From NCBI GenBank assembly GCA_963792125.1, contig CAWBVA010000012.1, positions 186,001 to 250,000 on the forward strand: a stretch of 64,000 nucleotides of DNA, given 5' to 3'. Shown here piece after piece: positions 1 through 9,096 of this stretch (positions within the stretch are counted from its first letter, which is position 1; each line of letters begins with the position of its first letter). A program made the position numbers and the translations under genes. Under the pieces are notes generated by a model. It was not told where the DNA came from and made no database searches. It was given only the letters and a program-made list of their open reading frames with translations. Source of the DNA: Methanocella_A sp963792125 (GTDB lineage Archaea; Halobacteriota; Methanocellia; Methanocellales; Methanocellaceae).

Positions 1-2
1 GC

Positions 3-194
3 ACGGAGCGATACCTGGCTGACGGCATCATCGACCTCGGCCGGGAAGATGTTGGCCGCGCCTGCGACGAAGGCGACCTGCACAGCAAAGGATGCCGGAC
101 AATCGAAGTGATCAAGCTGCGCGGCAAAGAACACCTCGAAGGCAAGTACGCCTACACTATCACCCGCGACGGCGTCAAGATTAAATTGCCCTGA
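3..194 (+). CDS. KaiC/RAD55-like ATPase, C-terminal fragment
   Basis: The reading frame is open from the window edge to TGA at 192-194 and gives 63 residues. They contain LADGIIDL followed later by CRTIEVIKLRGKEH and a final basic hairpin. This is the usual end of KaiC-like RecA-superfamily ATPases: a 'D-G-(I/V)-I' strand, then an (R)TIEV-K-RG strand. The same order is seen in the ATPase at 9097-9790 of this window (YVSDGVIIL followed by AVEVVKMRR). The Walker motifs lie upstream of the window. The family assignment is moderately sure; the role is unknown. Confidence 0.6.
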   Translation, partial: TERYLADGIIDLGREDVGRACDEGDLHSKGCRTIEVIKLRGKEHLEGKYAYTITRDGVKIKLP

Positions 195-212
195 TGATAC
201 AAGACGCTAAGG

Positions 213-1268
213 TCACATCATGAAGTCGCCGTCTCGCATGATCTGTTTGCCGTCCACCCATATGGACGGCCTCATGACTAGGCAGTCCTGGTGGATGAAC
301 GCCTCCGCGTCGTTGTCATAGTTGTAGCCGATTGCAAAGTGGGCGGTGCCGATGACCTTCTCGTCCTCGATCAGGTTTCCGGATATCCGGGCCGCAGGGT
401 TGATGCCGATGCCCAGCTCACCCAGGCTCCTTGCGTTCTTCCCGTATTCCGGCAGGCCTTTTTTCTTAGCTATCGATTCTCCGCCCCGGATGGCGTCGAG
501 GAGCATCCGGGCTTCTTTGCCGCCTTCCACTCCGGTAACATAGCCGTCCGTGACGGCCACTCTCACCGGCGTCTTCGGTATCAGGGAATCCTTGATCAGG
601 TCCATGGTCCCGTCGAAGACTATGGTGCCGTCCGCCGAGCCGACCACCGGCGATATGCGCATCTCGCCGACGGGCAGGTCGCTCCACTCGCCCGGAGCCC
701 GGCTCACGCCGTCTTCGGCATATGCTTCCCTGCCTTTGATGGAAAAGGTCACGTCTGTCCCTGCAATAGTGGTGACTCGTACCTCTGAGGCTTTTTTAAA
801 TACACCTGTAAACAGGGCCGCATTCTCCGATATAGCGCTATAGTCTATCGCGACGCAACGCCGCAAGACGTCGGCGGTCGCGCCTTCGCAGATCAGGCAT
901 CTCATGCGGCGGTCTCCGTCGGAAAGCCCGAACAATGCATGATCATACTTATCCCCGTCCCGGCAGACGTAGCCGGTGTGATAGCCGAAGGGATCGTTGC
1001 CGGAAAGCCCGGTGCACATCGTGATAGTGATGTCAGGGCATGCCCGCATGGCTTCAAGCACGAGACGATCGGTATCGTCGAACGTCGTCTTTTGCTCCTG
1101 TACGGCGATAACGGCTCTGCCGCCCATCTTCTTAGCCTCGTCAGACAGGAGCCTGGCCATCCGGAAAGCGTCTTTACCCGTATCCGTGACGATCAGCAAT
1201 TCCTCGCCATCCCTGAGCCCGAGCACGTCACCCAGGGCCGCCCTTGCAGCCTCTTTCAGCGTCGCCAA
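213..1268 (-). CDS. M29-like metallo-aminopeptidase (COG2309 type), copy 1
   Basis: About 351 residues, matching its 353-residue neighbour. The C-terminal third carries the family's metal-site pattern: GELGIGIN near residue 283, EDEK near 302, a following AHFAIG histidine, then HQD near 326-328. In M29 enzymes the corresponding Glu, His and Asp residues bind two metal ions and cleave N-terminal residues from peptides. The start is taken as TTG at 1268. An AGGTG lies seven bases before it and the translation then aligns from residue 1 with copy 2 (LATLKEAARAAL against MATLNEAAKVAM); a longer GTG start at 1325 has no counterpart. It lies 121 bases downstream of copy 2 on the same strand, so it is a tandem duplicate. 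No signal peptide is seen, so it is probably cytoplasmic. Peptidase activity is inferred; some COG2309 relatives are dioxygenases. Confidence 0.78.
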   Translation of the reverse strand: MATLKEAARAALGDVLGLRDGEELLIVTDTGKDAFRMARLLSDEAKKMGGRAVIAVQEQKTTFDDTDRLVLEAMRACPDITITMCTGLSGNDPFGYHTGYVCRDGDKYDHALFGLSDGDRRMRCLICEGATADVLRRCVAIDYSAISENAALFTGVFKKASEVRVTTIAGTDVTFSIKGREAYAEDGVSRAPGEWSDLPVGEMRISPVVGSADGTIVFDGTMDLIKDSLIPKTPVRVAVTDGYVTGVEGGKEARMLLDAIRGGESIAKKKGLPEYGKNARSLGELGIGINPAARISGNLIEDEKVIGTAHFAIGYNYDNDAEAFIHQDCLVMRPSIWVDGKQIMRDGDFMM

Positions 1269-1389
1269 TGACAAACACCTGCAATGAAAAAGAATATGAT
1301 GCCCGGCGATATCGGCCTTTGTCACGGTTAAGACGAAGTGCGGAGGCTTCGCGCACGCGCGCGAGCCCTCCGGCCCGTAGTACCATATC

Positions 1390-2451
1390 TCAGAATGTAT
1401 CGAGCAGGTCGCCGTTTTTCATGATCTGCTTCCCGTCGACCCACATGGACGGTCGCATGACGAGGCAGTCCTGGTGGATCAGTGCTTCAGCGTCGTAGTC
1501 GTAGTTGCTGCCGATAGCAAAGTGCACGGTCTTGCCCACTTTCTCGTCCTCGAGGAGGTTGCCGGACATCTTCGCGCAATAATTGATGCCGATACCTAGC
1601 TCGCCCAGGTGCCGGGCGTTCTTCTCGTGATCGCACAGCCCTTTTTCCCGGGCCATCGTTTCGCCCTTTTTAATCACGTTAAGCAGTGCGGTAGCTTCTT
1701 TGCCGCCCGTGACCTTGTCCACGTAGCCGTCCTTGAAGGTGACACGCACCGGTTTCTTCGGGATGACCGCCCCTTCCGGCAGGTCAATGGTGCCGTCGTA
1801 TACGATGACGCCCTTCGTGGAGCCCACGACTGGCGATATGAAAGTCTCGCCGGCCGGCAGGTTGCCGCCCAGCCCATTCATCCGGTAGTTGCCGTCGTCC
1901 ACCATGGCCTTCCGGCCGTCGATGGAAATGGTCACATCGGTGCCCGTGGGAGAGGTCACATGGATCTCTTTCCCGCCATCCAGTGCCTTCTTCAGGCGGG
2001 CGGCGTTCGCCTGCATTTCCTCGTAGTCTACGGCTACACAGCGCTTGAACATGGCGACGTTTGCGGTCGGTGACCAGAAGCCCCGGATGCGCTTATCGCC
2101 ATCCATCAGCTTGTCGATGTAGCTCGTGTACTTTTTCCCGTCCCGGCCGATATAGCCGATGTTCATGCCATAGGGGTCCTTGCCCAGCTTGTTCGCGGAC
2201 ATGGAGATATAGACGTCCGGCTCCGCCTTGATAGCCTCGTAAATGAGCCGCTCGGCGTAATCGTAGATGGTCTTAGTTCCCTGCACCATCATAACCGGCC
2301 TGCCCCCGAGAGCTTTTGTCTCCTCGAACAGGGCTTTTGCGATGGGGAACACTTCCCCTTCGAAATTAGTAATGATCAGAACTTCTTCTCCCTCGCGCAG
2401 GCCGAGGACGTCCTCCATGGCCACTTTCGCTGCCTCGTTTAGCGTTGCCAA
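1390..2451 (-). CDS. M29-like metallo-aminopeptidase (COG2309 type), copy 2
   Basis: 353 residues, closely similar to copy 1 across the whole length. It has the same ordered motifs near the C-terminus (GELGIGIN, then EDEKVGKT, H in VHFAIG, then IHQDCLVMRPSMWVDG). These fit the co-catalytic metal ligands of M29 aminopeptidases. It starts at TTG 2451, with GGAG about ten bases upstream. No TM segment or signal peptide is visible. The two paralogues differ mainly in the N-terminal half, which suggests substrate specialisation after duplication. The family is clear; the substrate cannot be read from the sequence. Confidence 0.78.
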   Translation of the reverse strand: MATLNEAAKVAMEDVLGLREGEEVLIITNFEGEVFPIAKALFEETKALGGRPVMMVQGTKTIYDYAERLIYEAIKAEPDVYISMSANKLGKDPYGMNIGYIGRDGKKYTSYIDKLMDGDKRIRGFWSPTANVAMFKRCVAVDYEEMQANAARLKKALDGGKEIHVTSPTGTDVTISIDGRKAMVDDGNYRMNGLGGNLPAGETFISPVVGSTKGVIVYDGTIDLPEGAVIPKKPVRVTFKDGYVDKVTGGKEATALLNVIKKGETMAREKGLCDHEKNARHLGELGIGINYCAKMSGNLLEDEKVGKTVHFAIGSNYDYDAEALIHQDCLVMRPSMWVDGKQIMKNGDLLDTF

Positions 2452-2523
2452 AAAAACCCATCTCCGCTATGTTTATGAAAAATAGGGATGTCCCTCATCC
2501 CTCATAAAAGCTTTGAAGGGCAG

Positions 2524-4005
2524 TCATGTCACGGTGATCAGCGGGCTGGAGTAGGTAATGCCTGCCACAGTGACTGTCACGTGGATCGAACCGGTCTTGT
2601 CGTAATGCTGGTCATTGAACCTGTGCACCCCCGCATCAGTGGCCGGCACGAACGTGTAGGTGCGTTCAGTGTAGTAGTGTCCCGGCGAACTGTCCGATGC
2701 TATGCTGATCGTCCCGGCATAGGAGGCGACGACGTTGTTCTCGCTGTCGTATGCTGTCACGGTAACGTTGAACCATTCGCCCGCCCGCACGTTGTACTTA
2801 TCCGAGGTCACGGTCAAATGATGGAACGCACCAGATGCCGTTATATAATTGGTCCTCACCATTGTGCTGGTGCTGCCCGTGGCGTTGGTCACCGTCAGCG
2901 TCACTGTGTAGATGCCCGTGCTGGAGTATACATGGGTTCCGCCCGACGTGGTCATGTTCGGCGAGCCGTCGCCGAAGCTCCACTGCCAGCTCGTCGGCGA
3001 CCCCGTGCTTGTGTCCGTAAATGCCACGGTCAGCGGCGCGGTGCCCGAGGTGACACTAGCTGTGAAGCCTGCCGAGAGGGTCGGAACCGGCGTCGGAACC
3101 GGCGTCGCAATTGCGGGTGGCATGGAACTGTATCCCATGGCAGTGCCGAAGGATGAGTCAGCCAGGAACAGGCCTGTGCTCTGCGTGCCGGTGCCGTAGA
3201 CATTCAGCTCCACGGTCCTCGCATCCCGTCGTATCAGCGCATAGTTGTCAGTCGTCAGGCCTGACGTGGCCAGCATGCCGTCAAGGTAATCGTACCATTG
3301 CGGAGCATAATTGCTGATGATGGTGAAAGTGACGTTTGTGATATTAGTGCTCGCGTAAGCGGTGCTGCCAGGAACGAGCCATGTCCGGATAGTGCCGGTG
3401 CCGCCGGAGCTAAAGGACTGCGGAGTACCGTTCAGTCGCAGTGCGTTCATGGAGACGATTGGCCTGCCTTCTACGTCAGGGTCAGCCGAGATGGTGAGGG
3501 AAGGCGGGGCGAGCATGATGCTCCCGCCGGGTTGTGACAGCAGGACCATGCCACATTCGTAGCTGAGGTTCTGGTCAGCGTAAAAGCGATTGTTGGACTG
3601 GTATATGAGACGCCCCATGGCGGTGGCCGAGCCGAGGTCCATCCGGGCGCCGGACATGTAATCATAAGCCGTGATTGTGAGCTGCCCGTAGGAAGGGTCC
3701 AGCGAGAGCGTGCCGTAAGAGCTGGACGGGTCAATGCCGGGGATGGCCCCGCCACCCATCTCGACACTGGCACTGGCGGCATAGCCCACACCCGTGGCGG
3801 CGGATGCCGCCTGATCCATGTCAAGCTGCGTCTTGAAGGAGCTGAAGTCGGCGATGACATGCTGCATGTGATCGGCCTCGAGCTGCTTCTTTACATCCGG
3901 TATGTAGGCTATCTTGATTACAGCGGCTACCGAGATGATCAGCCCGAGGACCAGTATCAGCCCCACCACCGTCGATATGCCCGAACTATCCATCCTGCCC
4001 GACAT
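2524..4005 (-). CDS. Pilin-like surface protein with PKD and Ig-like domains
   Basis: 493 residues. The N-terminus (MSGRMDSSGIS followed by a ~20-residue hydrophobic stretch, residues ~9-30) is a class III signal peptide/pilin stem: a short polar leader, then a helix that can pack into a filament or anchor the protein. The middle is a long Ser/Thr/Gly-rich beta region. Residues ~305-390 are a PKD domain (GTAPLTVAFTDTSTG, WSFGDG, HVYSSTGIYTVTLTV). The last ~90 residues look like a second Ig/invasin-type fold. The start is supported by GAGGTGAG five bases before ATG 4005. It is the last gene of the minus-strand secretion operon; the preceding pilin gene ends 6 bases before it. Likely an exported adhesin or pilus-tip subunit; the exact role is inference. 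Confidence 0.75.
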   Translation of the reverse strand: MSGRMDSSGISTVVGLILVLGLIISVAAVIKIAYIPDVKKQLEADHMQHVIADFSSFKTQLDMDQAASAATGVGYAASASVEMGGGAIPGIDPSSSYGTLSLDPSYGQLTITAYDYMSGARMDLGSATAMGRLIYQSNNRFYADQNLSYECGMVLLSQPGGSIMLAPPSLTISADPDVEGRPIVSMNALRLNGTPQSFSSGGTGTIRTWLVPGSTAYASTNITNVTFTIISNYAPQWYDYLDGMLATSGLTTDNYALIRRDARTVELNVYGTGTQSTGLFLADSSFGTAMGYSSMPPAIATPVPTPVPTLSAGFTASVTSGTAPLTVAFTDTSTGSPTSWQWSFGDGSPNMTTSGGTHVYSSTGIYTVTLTVTNATGSTSTMVRTNYITASGAFHHLTVTSDKYNVRAGEWFNVTVTAYDSENNVVASYAGTISIASDSSPGHYYTERTYTFVPATDAGVHRFNDQHYDKTGSIHVTVTVAGITYSSPLITVT

Positions 4006-4011
4006 CTTTGC

Positions 4012-4416
4012 TCACCTCAGGTTAAAGCTCCCCAGCACGGTCTTCGCAGACGAATCGTACACCATCACGTCCAGGTGCGGGTCAGCGGGGTTTGCCACAT
4101 ACAACGTTTCCCCGATCTCCCAGAGCCCGTTGCCGTTGCCATCGCAGGCCGACGCGCTGTACGGTGCTACGTTCCCGTTGACGATGACACTGACGTCGCT
4201 GAAGCTCACGCTGTCCCCGCCGGCATGCATAAGGTAGACGGTGGAACTGTTGTTGGCCGCGCTGATCTCGACGATGATCGTCTGCGGCCGGCTCATCATC
4301 GCATTCACCGCGACCACCAGCAGCCCGAACACCATCACCGTGATGGTCAGCATCAGGAGCTCCCCGATGATCTCGGAAACCCCGTCTTCCCTTTCATTCA
4401 GTCGTTCCTGCGCCAT
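4012..4416 (-). CDS. Archaeal type IV pilin-like protein (pilin N-terminal/DUF1628 type)
   Basis: 134 residues. The N-terminus is charged (MAQERLNEREDG) followed by VSEIIGELLMLTITVMVFGLL, the pattern of archaeal pilin_N proteins processed by a prepilin peptidase. A ~90-residue soluble beta domain follows. It contains an acidic stretch DGNGNGLWEIGE that resembles a calcium-binding loop. It sits between the platform protein gene (8 bases upstream) and the PKD pilin, so it is probably a structural subunit of the filament built by the adjacent ATPase and platform. No prepilin peptidase is encoded in this window. Confidence 0.75.
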   Translation of the reverse strand: MAQERLNEREDGVSEIIGELLMLTITVMVFGLLVVAVNAMMSRPQTIIVEISAANNSSTVYLMHAGGDSVSFSDVSVIVNGNVAPYSASACDGNGNGLWEIGETLYVANPADPHLDVMVYDSSAKTVLGSFNLR

Positions 4417-4423
4417 AAGCCAC

Positions 4424-6379
4424 CTATATCAATAGCGAGAACACGATGTAGCCGATGAACATCATGATCGCCGAGTGCTTCAGCCCCGAATAGATATTGC
4501 CTTCGCTCATCATGCCAGTCACCAGCCCGGAGAAGAACCCCTGGATGAGCACAGCGTGCATGAACAGGAGCTGGAAGATGCCCACATCCGCCCCGCCGGC
4601 GAAGGACATGCCCTGGGCCACTGTCGTCTGCATCGGCTCGCTGAAGGCATGGCCCGGCACGGCCGGCAGGAACACGGTGCTCAACGTATATACGATGTAG
4701 AGGAACACGAAGAACGATATGTAGATGATCGACGTGTAGAGCAGCATGTTCAGTACCCGGTCGCTCCGGTCGCTCTGGCTCGCCGTCGCGTCGGCCGCCG
4801 CAATGGAGAGCGTCTCCTTGATGTCCCCGGAGGACTCGCTGGCCTTGGTGATCAGTGTCACCACCCGCCGTATAGAGGCGGTGTTGACGCGCCGTTCGAA
4901 GCGTATGAGCGCTTCTTTCGTCTCGGCGCCCCACTCGATATCGGTCCACATTTTCCTGATCTCAGAGTTCAGTACGCCGAGATTAGAGCCGAGCAACGAC
5001 TTGATCGCCATGGTGAGCGTCAGCCCGGACTCGTTGTACGATGCCAGCCGCTTCAGGAACTCAGGTATGGCAGCGTCCATCCTGCGGACCCGGTAGCTGC
5101 GCATTTCCCAGAACAGGGCGAACGGCACGAGCGCAATGGACAGCGCCGCGAGCACGGGCAGGGTCAGCGCGTCCAGCATCTGGTAGTAGGGCATCCCGAG
5201 GGCCGGGCGCGCGAGCAGAATAAAGACAATAGCCGCAATGGGGACGGTAATGTACAGTACCATATACGGCCGCCCCATGAAGGCCGACGTCGGGCTCTCC
5301 AGGAACCGGCTCGCGTTGTACCGGAACCCGGCCCACTCCAGGGTCTTGCTCTTGTTGCCGCCATCCGTCGCTACCTTGCGCACGTCGGCAAACTCGTCGA
5401 GCTCCCGGCGGATTTCCCTCGTACGGTTGTCGTCGCTGCTCATGCCCAGGATGGACAGCAGCCAGATAAAGAGCAGGGAGCCGCCCGGTATGAGCAGGTA
5501 TACGAGCACCTCGATTTGCCGGGTGTTTCCCGAGCTGATCATGCCCATTGAGATCAAAATAGTGATCAGGAACAGCGGGCCGGCGATGAACGCGGTGACG
5601 TAGACCTCTGCGAGCATGTTGAGCATGTCCAGCAGCGCCCGGCGTTCCTGCGACGCCACCACCTGGAACTGGTCGGACCGGGAGTGCATGAACTTCGCGA
5701 GATCGCCTCCGCTTTCCATGTTGGCTGCCAGGCTGTCGAAGAAGTTTCTCAACGGCTCGGACGCGGTCAGGAGCGATGCCTGCTTGATCGACGTGATCAG
5801 GTCGAGGCCCAGCAGGTCGACGCCGCGGACCACGGTCTCCAGCTCGACGGCCACTTCGCCGTAGATGTCGCTGTGCTCGTTCATGGTGCGGAAGATTTCC
5901 AGCAGGTTCATGCCGCCGTTGCTCATGGCGTACATGAACGTGACCGCGTGGGGCAGCATCTGGTTGATGTTGGACTCTCTGATGCTCGCCCGGTAAAAGG
6001 GATAGTTGCGGTAGAGCAGGTAGCTGGTCACGAACGCGGCGATGAACGACGCGCCAGCCAGCAGGACCAGGGCAAACGGCTGGCTGGAGGCCACTGTGAC
6101 GAGAAGGTTATCACTCGAGACATCGTGCCAGGGCAGGAATGTATGATAGGGAGAGGTCATCGCCGCTATCAACGCGACCATAACGAAGGACATTGCGACC
6201 GCAAAGCCTGCCGTCGCGCTGATGAACATCATGCGCGCGACGTAGATATCCAGCGGCACGTTGATGTTGCCCTTCTTCAGGCTTACCTCGAGATCGAAGT
6301 ACACATGCCGGTTCCGGCGGGCATATCCCCCGAAGGTACGATAGGCAAGGCCGTCGATCAGGTATTGTTCGCTGGCCAT
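4424..6379 (-). CDS. Type II/IV secretion platform membrane protein (TadC/ArlJ-like)
   Basis: 651 residues, typical of archaeal double-length GspF-type platforms. Hydrophobic segments are visible near residues 50-75 and 95-120, around 265-310, 370-395 and 405-425, and three more in the last 120 residues. Between them are two helical cytoplasmic blocks with T2SF signatures (residues ~135-260, with NGGMNLLEIFRTM; residues ~440-560, with YNESGLTLTMAIKSL). The protein anchors pilus assembly in the membrane and couples to the ATPase encoded just upstream (6-base gap). The repeated block structure resembles ArlJ/TadB-TadC fusions. There are no archaellins or other arl genes here, so a pilus or secretion role is more likely than swimming. 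Confidence 0.87.
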   Translation of the reverse strand: MASEQYLIDGLAYRTFGGYARRNRHVYFDLEVSLKKGNINVPLDIYVARMMFISATAGFAVAMSFVMVALIAAMTSPYHTFLPWHDVSSDNLLVTVASSQPFALVLLAGASFIAAFVTSYLLYRNYPFYRASIRESNINQMLPHAVTFMYAMSNGGMNLLEIFRTMNEHSDIYGEVAVELETVVRGVDLLGLDLITSIKQASLLTASEPLRNFFDSLAANMESGGDLAKFMHSRSDQFQVVASQERRALLDMLNMLAEVYVTAFIAGPLFLITILISMGMISSGNTRQIEVLVYLLIPGGSLLFIWLLSILGMSSDDNRTREIRRELDEFADVRKVATDGGNKSKTLEWAGFRYNASRFLESPTSAFMGRPYMVLYITVPIAAIVFILLARPALGMPYYQMLDALTLPVLAALSIALVPFALFWEMRSYRVRRMDAAIPEFLKRLASYNESGLTLTMAIKSLLGSNLGVLNSEIRKMWTDIEWGAETKEALIRFERRVNTASIRRVVTLITKASESSGDIKETLSIAAADATASQSDRSDRVLNMLLYTSIIYISFFVFLYIVYTLSTVFLPAVPGHAFSEPMQTTVAQGMSFAGGADVGIFQLLFMHAVLIQGFFSGLVTGMMSEGNIYSGLKHSAIMMFIGYIVFSLLI

Positions 6380-6385
6380 CTCCGC

Positions 6386-8026
6386 CTACCGTCCCGAGTC
6401 CGACTCGATCATCTTCGCGAACTCGTCGCTCCCGATCATCTCAAGGACCTTATCCGGCATGACGTAATACGCGTTAATCGCGATGGTCACCCGCCTGTAG
6501 TCCCGGACGCCCCGGTCGCGCAGGTATTCGAGCACCCTGATTCGGTCGGCGATCTCCCGTTTCAGCCGCGCCCGGTCCCAGCCGCGCCGGGACATGATAT
6601 CAGACAGTACGACTGACTCGCCCATGGGCTCGTACGTATCATCCAGCGAGTTCCAGCGGTACAGCTCGTTGATGCGCAGGTTGTTCGTCCGCGGGTCGAT
6701 GCCCGTGATCTCGACCACCGATCGGGTCCGCCGCAGCTTCTGCCCGTTCAAATAGACGAGCTCCTGGATGCCGACGATGTTCAGCGACTGCAGCATCATG
6801 TTCGGCACGTTGATCGGTTCGTTCAGCAGGCGGTTCACCACAGCCTGGATGGAGCCGGCGTGCATGGTAGAATAAGTGGTATGGCCCGTGTTCATGGCCT
6901 GAAACAGCGTGAGCGCCTCCTTGCCACGCACCTCGCCTACGATAATGTATTCGGGACGCTGCCTCAACGCTGCGCGGAGAAGGTCGTACATGTCGATCTC
7001 GACGGAGCTGCCCTGTATCTGGGACTCGCGGGTGACCCCGGCGACCCAGTTGCCGTGGTATAGCATCAGCTCGCGCGTATCTTCGATGGTGATCACCTTG
7101 GAGGGCTGCGGGATGAACAGCGAGACCGCGTTCAGCGACGATGTCTTGCCTGACGCCGTGCCGCCGGCGAAGAGCATGTTCCGGTTGTTCTCGATGGCCA
7201 GCCACAGGTAGGCGATGATCTCGGGCGACATGGTGTTGTACTTCATCAGGTCGACCGGCGTGAACGGGTCGGCCCGGAATTTTCGAATCGTGAAAGAGCT
7301 GCCGCGGGTGGTGATCTCCCGGCCCAGAGTGGCCTCGACACGGGAGCCGTCGGGCAGGGTCGCGTTAACGATCGGCGAGGCGATGGAGATGTGCTTGCCG
7401 CCCCGCTGGGCCAGCCGGATGACGGTCGAGTTGAGCTCTTCCTCGGCGAAGGTCACGTTGGTCTTGATGTTCTGGTACCGCTGGTGAAACAGGTAGATCG
7501 GTATGCCCACGCCGTTACAGGAGATGTCCTCCAGCGCCGGGTCGCGGATCAGCCCGTCGATCCTGCCGTAGCCCAGGTAGTTCCGCTCGATGTAGTACCA
7601 CAGCTTCTGCCGGGCGGCCTCGTCCAGCCGGATACCGTAGATGCCCAGCAGCATGTCGCAGCGCGACCGGAGGACAGTACTGCGGTCGACCGTCGCGGAG
7701 TTGATCTCGCTCCGGATGAGGATGTCCCTCAGATCGCTGTACAGCCGCTCGAGCAGCTCGGCCTCGAAATCGCCCAGCATGGGCTCGCACAGCAGGTACG
7801 AATGGGCTTTGGCCCGGTTATCGTAGAGGATGGAGACGAAGGCGTAGGGCTCATGCACCCAGTAGCGCTCGACCTCGAGGACGCCGTCCTGCAGCGACGC
7901 CACGGCCGGCGGGGCCTGCACGGTCTTTTCCACGGCGCTCCCTGACAGGAAGGGCATCTTTTTAAGATGATCCTCCGCCGCCTGCGCCGGCGCATCAACT
8001 GCTCCGGACTGACTGAACAACGACAT
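6386..8026 (-). CDS. Type II/IV secretion system ATPase (TadA/GspE/ArlI-like)
   Basis: 546 residues. The N-terminal ~250 residues form the family's variable and PAS-like region. The RecA-like core has Walker A GGTASGKT at residues ~288-295, an Asp-box ITIEDTREL near 313-320, Walker B IIVGE at ~361-365 and a His-box GHTTYSTMHAGS at ~381-392. These are the hallmarks of secretion hexameric ATPases that power pilin extraction and filament assembly. It is the first gene of the minus-strand operon ATPase-platform-pilin-PKD pilin. Its start faces the KaiC-like cluster across a 217-base divergent region. The function is secure at family level; which filament it drives is unknown. Confidence 0.92.
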   Translation of the reverse strand: MSLFSQSGAVDAPAQAAEDHLKKMPFLSGSAVEKTVQAPPAVASLQDGVLEVERYWVHEPYAFVSILYDNRAKAHSYLLCEPMLGDFEAELLERLYSDLRDILIRSEINSATVDRSTVLRSRCDMLLGIYGIRLDEAARQKLWYYIERNYLGYGRIDGLIRDPALEDISCNGVGIPIYLFHQRYQNIKTNVTFAEEELNSTVIRLAQRGGKHISIASPIVNATLPDGSRVEATLGREITTRGSSFTIRKFRADPFTPVDLMKYNTMSPEIIAYLWLAIENNRNMLFAGGTASGKTSSLNAVSLFIPQPSKVITIEDTRELMLYHGNWVAGVTRESQIQGSSVEIDMYDLLRAALRQRPEYIIVGEVRGKEALTLFQAMNTGHTTYSTMHAGSIQAVVNRLLNEPINVPNMMLQSLNIVGIQELVYLNGQKLRRTRSVVEITGIDPRTNNLRINELYRWNSLDDTYEPMGESVVLSDIMSRRGWDRARLKREIADRIRVLEYLRDRGVRDYRRVTIAINAYYVMPDKVLEMIGSDEFAKMIESDSGR

Positions 8027-8186
8027 AAAAGCTCCCGTAACTGGAAGAGACCCAACCCATCCTGTTCCTAAGGGATATGTCTTTAGCTCATATTTTATAT
8101 TCTTTCTTGTTTATCTTGTTCGTTGCTTTCCCGAACAACCCAGGAGACCAATAAAGTTAAATTATCCATTGGTAAACTATACTCTA

Positions 8187-8224
8187 ATACCCCGGGGTAT
8201 GAAAGTATATATGGACAGGGGTAT
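8187..8224. promoter_or_regulatory. Palindromic operator and TATA box between pilus and KaiC operons
   Basis: A perfect 14-base palindrome ATACCCCGGGGTAT lies at 8187-8200. It is followed by a TATA box TATATAT at 8206-8212 and a repeated half-site GGGGTAT at 8218-8224, 24 bases from the first. The TATA box is suitably placed for a transcript beginning near 8235, just before the GTG start at 8244. A dyad immediately upstream of TATA with a half-site repeat downstream is the layout of a repressor- or activator-bound archaeal promoter. It is inferred from sequence only. Confidence 0.55.
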
Positions 8225-8243
8225 AGAAACAGGTGGACGTTGA

Positions 8244-9095
8244 GTGTATAGTATGGAAAACGTAAGGCAGTGGATACCTACGGGCGTGCCATCGTTCGAC
8301 CCGATGATCAAGGGCGGCATCCCCATGGGTTCGTTTGTGCTCCTCTTGAGCGAAGTAGGCGCCGGCGGTTCGGAGTTCATGTACACGTCGCTACTGACGC
8401 TGGCACAGATGAAGAAGGAGCAGACGGCGTTAAAGCCGAACTACCACCTGCCGGAGAAGCTTGTCTACATCTCGTTCACCAAGGTCAGGGAGAACGTGCT
8501 CCAGAGCGTGTCCACGCTAAAGATCGCGGACATCGCCGGCGTGGAGGAAATGATGACTTTCGTGGACCTGTCTGGCGACTACTTCACCAGGACACCGGTG
8601 CCGAGGCACTGGACCACCACGAACACGATGACGCTGGACAGCCTGAAGACCGCGCAAAAGAACAAGACGCTCTTCGAATCGCTGATAGAGACGCTTGAGC
8701 TGCACGCGCCTAACAGCCTCGTCATCATCGACTCGCTCACAGACCTCATGCGAGGGCCCTCCACATCGGAAAACATCAGGTGGAGCGATCTCATATCGCT
8801 CCTGAAAGGCATCGAACGAATGTCCAAGCACTGGAACTCGACCATCTACGCACTCCTGACGGCACATATCTTCGAGCCGAGCATGGAGGAAGAGGTCTCG
8901 GACTGTGCCGATGGCGTGCTGGTATTCAACTGGCAGTCCACGGGCAATAACCAGCGCCAGAGGATGATGTACATCAAAAAGTTTCGTGGCTTGATGCCCT
9001 ACCTCGAGGATGATAACGTCGTCCGGTTCGAGACGAGGGTGTCAGCCAGCCGGGGTTTTGAGGTTTCGAACATTCGGGAGATCATAGGAAGGTAA
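8244..9095 (+). CDS. KaiC/RAD55-like protein with degenerate P-loop
   Basis: 283 residues with a RecA-like fold: IPTGVPSFDPMIKGGIPMGSFVLLL at the N-terminus and Walker B-like LVIIDSLTDL near residue 155. Where intact paralogues have GxxxxGK(S/T), this protein has SEVGAGGSEF, so the ATP-phosphate-binding Lys is missing. This resembles noncanonical KaiC-like proteins such as ArlH-type regulators that bind nucleotide weakly or act structurally. The start is GTG 8244, supported by AGGTGG seven bases upstream; ATG at 8253 is possible. It is the first gene of the plus-strand KaiC cluster, one base before the next gene and divergent from the pilus ATPase. A partner or regulatory role at the secretion machine is an inference from context. 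Confidence 0.78.
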   Translation: MYSMENVRQWIPTGVPSFDPMIKGGIPMGSFVLLLSEVGAGGSEFMYTSLLTLAQMKKEQTALKPNYHLPEKLVYISFTKVRENVLQSVSTLKIADIAGVEEMMTFVDLSGDYFTRTPVPRHWTTTNTMTLDSLKTAQKNKTLFESLIETLELHAPNSLVIIDSLTDLMRGPSTSENIRWSDLISLLKGIERMSKHWNSTIYALLTAHIFEPSMEEEVSDCADGVLVFNWQSTGNNQRQRMMYIKKFRGLMPYLEDDNVVRFETRVSASRGFEVSNIREIIGR

Positions 9096-9096
9096 T

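Noticed and set aside
4475..5551. 358-codon plus-strand open frame
   Set aside because: Antisense to the secretion platform gene; Arg/His-rich with no domain.
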